Below, one piece after another: positions 17,192-21,789 of a DNA stretch of 21,789 nucleotides. The translations under genes and the position numbers were made by a program. Within the stretch, counting starts at the first letter, position 1. Each line of letters starts with the position of its first letter. The notes under the pieces were generated by a model. That model was given only the letters and a program-made list of their open reading frames with translations, searched no databases and was not told where the DNA came from. Origin of the DNA: Mesostigma viride (lineage: Eukaryota > Streptophyta > Mesostigmatophyceae > Mesostigmatales > Mesostigmataceae); contig RPFO01001559.1 of assembly GCA_009746045.1 (NCBI GenBank), positions 1-21,789 of the forward strand. Direction: 5' to 3'.

Positions 17192-19480
17192 GGGGGGGGG
17201 GGGGGGGGGCATGAGTGCATGTGTGCATGCGTGAGTGACGGCGGAGCGGGAGTATACATTCAGAATATGTGCCTGCATAAATGGGCATCATGTCCCTGAT
17301 ATCTGGGGCGGAGGGCTTCAAATGACAGACATTTATTACAAAACGCAGAAGACCACTTGCTGCCACAGCTCAAACAAGACCAAAGGGGAAGTTTACGAGG
17401 ACAGCAATGCGTACACCAGGGATCTACAGCACATGAAGCAGGGAAACATTGGTCTATAGCAGGGGTGTAGTAAGTGGCATACATCCAGGCTTGGAAAGCA
17501 GCAAGAGGGAAGTTGGCTGGGGATAAACGGTGTGGGGGGCTGGGGGGAGAGGGGGAGGAACCGAGTAGTTGTTATTTGTTGCACTTATGAGAGAGGTTGT
17601 CAGGCAATGCTCCCGTGAAGGCCCTTTACACGTTACAGGAACTTATTGTTTATTATCGATGGCACATACGTGAGAAGTCGTCAACGGCAATAATCTGCTG
17701 GAAGACAAACGCGTCGCCCCCCCCGTGCTCCACCCCGTGCTCGCAGGCGGCCGCAAACTGCTCAAAGGGTACGCCGCTGCTGTCCAGAAACTTCTCAATC
17801 AAGTCAAACACGATGTTGACAAAGTCCTGCGCATGCAGTAGTATACGGGCAGATTATTGTGGATGTGGGGTATATGGGGGGAAGAAAGAGTGGCATAGAA
17901 GGGAGGGCACGGTAGGTATGGGATTCATTCATTAACCAACCCGCACGTCACGTGAGCATAAATCCTCAAGGGTACAGGATGAAAGGGTAGACCATCAAAC
18001 ACGACGTTCAAAAAGTCTGCGCACACAGAGGTATATGGGGGGATTGCACACGAACGGATGTGGCATTGAGGGTGCGGTATGGGGAGGTAGATCATCAAAC
18101 GCGATGCTGTCCAAGTCCTGGGCGCTCAAATATGGCGGACAGTTACACACAGAGGATGTGCCACACAGAGGATAGGGGGGCATGTAGGGGGTCAGGCATC
18201 GTGGGTAGGGCATGCAGGGGGCTGTGGCATAGAGAGTACAACAAAGAGCCAAGAGGACTTGTCATCGGGGGTAAATCATCAAAGACGGTGTTGAAAGAGT
18301 CATGTGCACCCAAATAATTAGGGGGTGATTAATGAATTAGGGGGTTTATACACAGGGGGTACAGTATAGGTTGTCAGGGATAGTGACTGCGGGGCACTGG
18401 ATGTGCGTTATCGCACAAACGCAGCATGTTTGGTCAGTCAACGGTTCATGACGTCAGGTGGATCGCGTGAGCTGAGCTTACCCCATTAATAGAATTGCTT
18501 GGTACCTACCATCAAACATGGGTATGGGACAAGGGTGAAGATATCGCACCCACACTCACGCTGGAGTTTCTTACGTGGAAAAAATATAGACTACTTATAG
18601 AGTCCTTAGCATCACACTAGAGACGCATACAAGAACACATAGAGCAGCTAGTATAACGTCGTGTGTGGTGATTGATGTCCTTTGTGCCATCTCACACATT
18701 ATCTCATTTGACTTCTCGTACAGGCATCTTGACATACTTGGCACGGACACGCAAGCGCGCCATATGCGTTCCTTTCTGCGTCCCATCCGCACACACCTCA
18801 TCTGGTTGTACCATCCGCACACATCTCATCTGGTTGTACCATCCGCACACACCTCGTGCACAATGAGGATTGCTACCGTGGAAATGTGCACTACACGCTT
18901 GGATGCAAGAAGAAGGCTTCATTCAAAGCGTGCCTTCAACTTTGTGTATGGCTATGTTTAGAATATTTGCCAGCGTTGCGATGTCACAGCTGACAAGGAC
19001 ACCAAAGAAACAAGATGGCCAACTAGAGGCGAGAGCCACAAAGACAGCCGTTTGTCTGTGGACGTGGGTGCTAAAAGCATGTGCCGGCACGCAATTGAAA
19101 GCCAGGGTTGACGCAATGGCAGCTCTTCTGGCACAAGGCTAGCAATAACCGAGCACACTCTCCCCCGCTTCCCCACACGCTCCGTGGGTTGTTACTAACA
19201 TAATAAATCAAACCGTGTCCATATGATAGTACGTGTATACTTTCTGCGACACATCGCGTCAACTAACCCAAGATTGCAAGAATCCGTGAAAATGTCGCCA
19301 GCTCACCTGATGCAGCTTTGTGTATGCAAGCTTGTTCTCATCAGAGTCAAAAGTCATGCAGTGCTCCACGACGAATTTATGTACAGCACCGACAAAGGGC
19401 GGCGACTTCAAAAATTGAAGAGTTGCACTGAGTATGGTGTCCTGCACAGGGCCTGGGGCGTCTTGTCCCTCCGCCAACAT
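16906..19480 (-). CDS. BART-domain protein (CFAP36/ARL2BP type), three exons, 177 aa
   Basis: Exons on the minus strand are 19480-19307 (58 codons), 17826-17670 (157 nt) and 17108-16906 (203 nt, TGA at 16908-16906). Junctions are CATCAG|GTGAGC...GCGCAG|GACTTT (phase 0) and TCTCAC|GTATGTGCC...CACCAG|ATTTTA (phase 1), all in frame. Stops lie immediately upstream of the ATG in frame. The BART fold spans about residues 15-125: ILSATLQFLKSPPF, FDSDENKLAYTKLHQ (43-57, the family's F-D-x-x-E-N-K-L-x-Y-T signature), DFVNIVFDLIEKFLDSSGVP, FEQFAAACE, AVDDFSHFKDMM (105-116). The tail is Pro/Ser-rich and ends in RLA. BART domains bind ARL2/ARL3-type GTPases, often in cilia. The signature is closer to CFAP36 than to ARL2BP, but the length (177 aa) is nearer ARL2BP. 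Confidence 0.85.
17134..17209. repeat. (GT)28 microsatellite plus G18
   Basis: Plus-strand GT dinucleotides from about 17134 to 17189, GAA, then 18 G at 17192-17209. It lies inside intron 2 of the minus-strand gene, close to the 3' splice site. Confidence 0.95.
17621..17640 (-). terminator. Two TGTAA poly(A) signals inside intron 2
   Basis: The minus strand reads CTGTAACGTGTAAAGG shortly after the exon 2 donor (17669). Without splicing, the frame runs SRMCHR and stops at TAA just past the donor, so use of these signals would give a ~116-residue product lacking exon 3. Confidence 0.35.
17827..19306 (-). other. Intron 1 of the BART gene with degenerate exon 2 duplications
   Basis: A 1480-bp phase-0 intron. 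Four tracts resemble the exon 2 acceptor region and its first ~9 codons: 17992-18019, 18091-18125, 18273-18308 and 18508-18522. It also holds a 28-bp tandem at 18783-18858. The flanking tracts share GTATATGGGG and GTGGCATNGAG words with the DNA upstream of the true exon 2, so a 100-230 bp unit has been duplicated repeatedly. Confidence 0.65.
18783..18858. repeat. 28-bp tandem repeat, about 2.7 copies
   Basis: The unit begins CATCCGCACACACCTCATCT and ends GGTTGTAC; the third copy is partial and differs from CTCGTGC onward. It lies in intron 1 of the BART gene. Confidence 0.85.
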
Positions 19481-20975
19481 TTCTCAATACCTATGCTTTG
19501 TAGATTACAAAACTGAAAGATGCGAAGCTGCTAAATTCTACGGTCTATCTGGGAGATGTCGACGTTTCCGAACCGACTTTTGCCGCTCCGAATTGGCAGC
19601 CTTCTCCCCTGCCTTGTACAGTTATCGAGCAGAGACCAACGTAGTGTGAACACTGGTGTGCCTTCAGAGCTCGAAATATATTCGAGACAAAAAGCTCACG
19701 TCACCGTTGCACCTTAAAACTTGAAACGTTGGAAGTTGGAACTCGGACCGTGCCACGTTGGCAACTGTACAGTATGCGGCGTGGGCCACAACAACAACAA
19801 CAACAACAACTCTACAGTACAGTATGCCACGCCAAGGTCCACTGCTGTCTGTCGGGACCCATCCTGCCCACGGCAGGTACGCAGCTACCCGCCGTAGCCC
19901 GCCGTGTTATCACATGTACGGTATAGTTGTGTGACCCCGCCATCCTTACCAGTTCCCACGCAGCGACCCGCTGTTGTACTACAGCGGGCTCGTACGGTGC
20001 AGGTGTGTGACCCCATCCGGGGGACCTGGAAACCTGCAGTATTACGCCCGCGCGCTTCACGCCGCAGCAACTATACCGAGTAGCGAGTACCGAGTACCGA
20101 CAGGCGACAGCGTATTATACGAGCCTACGACAGCCTACGGGCTGAGCGCGGGCTGGTAAGTTGGGGGCGAGCGGAAGCCGCGTGAAGCGCGCGGCTTAAA
20201 ACTTCGTGTTCGCTAACTTAACGACTTTTGGCTGTAACTCAGCGGCTGAACTCACAGGTCCGGGGGAACAAGGTGTGCGAACGGGTGTGCGAACGGGTTT
20301 GGGAACGGCCGTGTGAACCGTTTCGTCGCGTCTGTTCGCCGGCCTGTTCGCCGGATCCGTTCAGGCTGAGCGATCTTTGTGAACGGAGTTGTGAACGTTC
20401 GTGTGAACGCTGGCTTAGGGAACGGTCGAGGCCTCGGCCATTTCCCGCCAGCGCACTGGCCACTTGCAAATGCCACAGGCCACGTGCTGTAGGCGGGCGG
20501 GTACCTTCCACAACTGGCGGGAATTTCAAGGACAGTAATTCTTCATCAGGTATGAGGTACATACCTACGCGGAAAAACGCCGTATACGGCATGGAGTTTT
20601 GCCGAAGCTGGCCACTTCCTGGAACATAAGGAACATTATGTGAACGCTTTCGATTTGCGGTTCGCTTCTTCTCAGTATTCTTATTATGGACAAGGATAAT
20701 CCAGATTCCTGCTCGACCGGTGATGCTGGAGATCTAGCGATGGCTGGCTGGCAAATTATTGGGAGCGGATAAGCAGTTAGTGGGACAATGATGAAATCGC
20801 AATAATCAACACTTTTTGGTTACGTTTCAGTATCTCACGTGCCACGGCGCCAGTTGCCAATGTAGGGGGAGCCAGCAGTACCACACGATTTCTCGGGCAA
20901 CTGAAATCGATTCCAGTTTTTGATTCGTGCGTGGTGAGGTGTAAGAAAATTTGTGGTTAGAAAATAAGAAGCAAT
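19481..20975. promoter_or_regulatory. Divergent intergenic region between the BART gene and the SPRAG-repeat gene
   Basis: About 1.5 kb that must hold both promoters. It contains an (ACA)n run (19788-19810) between two TACAGTATGC-like words (19768, 19819), a GAGTACC duplication (about 20083-20100), and a cluster of GAACG/CGTTC words (20262-20430). No clear TATA box was identified for either gene. The open frames here are low-complexity and not convincing. Confidence 0.4.
20262..20430. repeat. Cluster of degenerate (TGTG)GAACG(G) repeats in both orientations
   Basis: About ten short words such as tgtgcgaacggg (twice, adjacent), gggaacgg, gtgtgaacc, ctgttcgccgg (twice), ttgtgaacgg and gtgtgaacg. 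More occur at 20620-20650. The spacing is irregular, so it is not a simple microsatellite. Confidence 0.6.
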
Positions 20976-21789
20976 ATGCCTCCACGCAAGGACGCTTCGA
21001 AGGCTGGGAAAATGTCGGAATTCGAGGAATTTTTGCAGGCATCGGATTCAGATACGGACTTGTCTCCTCGAGGCCGCGGCTCTTTATCAGCTCGAGTGGC
21101 CTCCCCACGAGCAGGGGCAGGGGCAGCTTTCGGTTCAATGGCCAGCAAGGTTTCGTCACCTCGAGCAGGCCCGGGAACCAGCTCGCTTTCCGTGGCTACC
21201 AAGGCGTCGTCGCCTCGCGCCGGTCCCGGGTCAGCTTACGGATCCGCAGCAGGGTTGGTAGGATCCCCCCGCGCGGGTCCCGGGAGCGCTTACGGATCCA
21301 CAGGGTTGGTAGGCTCGCCCCGCGTGGGCCCAGGGTCGGCGTACGGTTCGTCAGCCTCGCCCCGGTCCCCGGCAGGGTATCCCGAGAAAAGCGGCCCTTT
21401 TACAGGGGATTCCCCCCTGCGAGGTGGCATTTCCACGGCGGTCATGACCCACACGGCCGCCGTGGCGTTCAGCTCCCCCTTGCGGGCCGGTACCGGTACC
21501 CGCGGCCCCATCACGGGTTCCTTGCAACAGGGCTACGGTGGGGCGAAGGACGCGGGCCGGTACGTCACGAGCTATGCCCAACCGAGCAACTCTGGGGGTT
21601 ATGGGCAAGCCGGCGCACGGGTGGGCGCTGGGGGCAAAACTGGCGTGGGCAAGGCATCGACAAAAAAATCCAAGTCGCGAACACTGGACTCGGACAGTGA
21701 CTCAATGTCGCTGGGTGACTCAACCGAGTTCGGGCGCGACTCGTCGCTTCTGTCGTCCGGGGACTTCGACGCGGACGACTTCGTGGTCA
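20976..21789 (+). CDS. N-terminal part of a disordered Ser/Gly/Ala-rich protein with an 18-residue SPRAG repeat (partial at 3' end)
   Basis: The frame opens at ATG 20976 (context GCAATATGCC) and stays open for 271 codons to the window edge. It begins MPPRKDASKAGKMSEFEEFL, then a Ser/Asp patch. S-P-R-(A/V)-G starts at residues 43, 61, 79, 97 and 114 (18-residue period, extended unit SPRAGPGSAYGS), with another SPR at 128. A basic patch KASTKKSKSR precedes an acidic Ser-rich end (TLDSDSDSMSLGDS, then SGDFDADDF). I recognise no family; there is no signal peptide or membrane segment. Repeated Ser-Pro sites suggest proline-directed phosphorylation (inference). The overlapping frame 20951-21700 is Arg/Gly-rich and out of phase with the repeat. 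Confidence 0.7.
   Translation, partial: MPPRKDASKAGKMSEFEEFLQASDSDTDLSPRGRGSLSARVASPRAGAGAAFGSMASKVSSPRAGPGTSSLSVATKASSPRAGPGSAYGSAAGLVGSPRAGPGSAYGSTGLVGSPRVGPGSAYGSSASPRSPAGYPEKSGPFTGDSPLRGGISTAVMTHTAAVAFSSPLRAGTGTRGPITGSLQQGYGGAKDAGRYVTSYAQPSNSGGYGQAGARVGAGGKTGVGKASTKKSKSRTLDSDSDSMSLGDSTEFGRDSSLLSSGDFDADDFVV

Larger units (their letters stand above)
17109..17669 (-). other. Intron 2 of the BART gene with CA repeat and homopolymer
   Basis: This is a 561-bp phase-1 intron. In gene sense its 3' part contains C18 (17209-17192) followed by (CA)28 (about 17190-17134), which ends about 25 bases before the acceptor CACACCAG. Near its 5' end an in-frame TAA and two TGTAA signals allow a shorter transcript. 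Confidence 0.7.

Noticed and set aside
17995-18252. 85-codon minus-strand frame
   Set aside because: It runs through the ghost-exon repeats and intron sequence of the BART gene and has Cys/Pro-rich noise composition.
20228-20629. 133-codon plus-strand frame rich in CER
   Set aside because: It is a translation of the GAACG word cluster; the opposite strand is equally open, which indicates composition rather than coding.
20951-21700. 249-codon plus-strand frame overlapping the last gene
   Set aside because: It is Arg/Gly-rich and out of phase; the frame from ATG 20976 has the 18-residue repeat, a good start context and no stop to the window edge.

Overview
The window is nuclear DNA of a eukaryote, most probably a green alga (chlorophyte, perhaps volvocine-like). 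The evidence is GC-rich coding exons with low-complexity Ala/Gly/Pro/Ser tracts, GT-AG introns with GTACGTGC/GTATGTGCC/GTGAGC donors, TGTAA motifs where algal poly(A) signals are expected, a cilium-type BART-domain gene, and dense nested retroposons. No prokaryotic features, tRNA, rRNA or CRISPR were seen.

Host genes lie at the two ends. Positions 2-3473 (+) hold the 3' part of a gene with a long disordered region followed by what looks like a CS/PIH1-type beta-sandwich domain; a 730-bp pogo-like MITE sits in its intron. Positions 19480-16906 (-) hold a three-exon gene I can splice completely, with every intron phase agreeing: a 177-residue BART-domain protein (CFAP36/ARL2BP type). Its first intron contains several degenerate copies of the exon 2 acceptor region. 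Positions 20976-21789 (+) hold the 5' end of a disordered Ser/Gly-rich protein with an 18-residue SPRAG repeat, open to the window edge. The BART gene and this gene are divergent across about 1.5 kb.

The middle (about 4.1-15.8 kb) is a transposon nest whose order of insertion can be read from target-site duplications (TSDs) and from paralogous empty sites. (i) A retroposon family here called B carries an L1 ORF1p-like coding remnant, a shared 3'UTR, a 3' stem-loop with a CAAC loop and a (TAAT)n-type tail. Copies are 4929-5885 (+), about 4107-7011 (-) and about 7311-10090 (-), plus fragments. (ii) A ~240-bp SINE-like family here called A ends in the same stem-loop and tail. (iii) An R2-like LINE with a restriction-like endonuclease lies at 10283-13569 (+), with a 5'-truncated copy at 6127-6854 (-); both are inserted at an ATATATATAGT target. 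(iv) A decayed L1/RTE-like ORF2 lies at about 13865-15150. (v) A 585-bp terminal-inverted-repeat element lies at 7490-8074.

The A and B retroposons have no reverse transcriptase of their own, so a LINE that recognises the shared 3' stem-loop probably mobilised both. Three coding sequences lose frame only at homopolymers (G9, C8, T5), so assembly error should be excluded before they are called broken.
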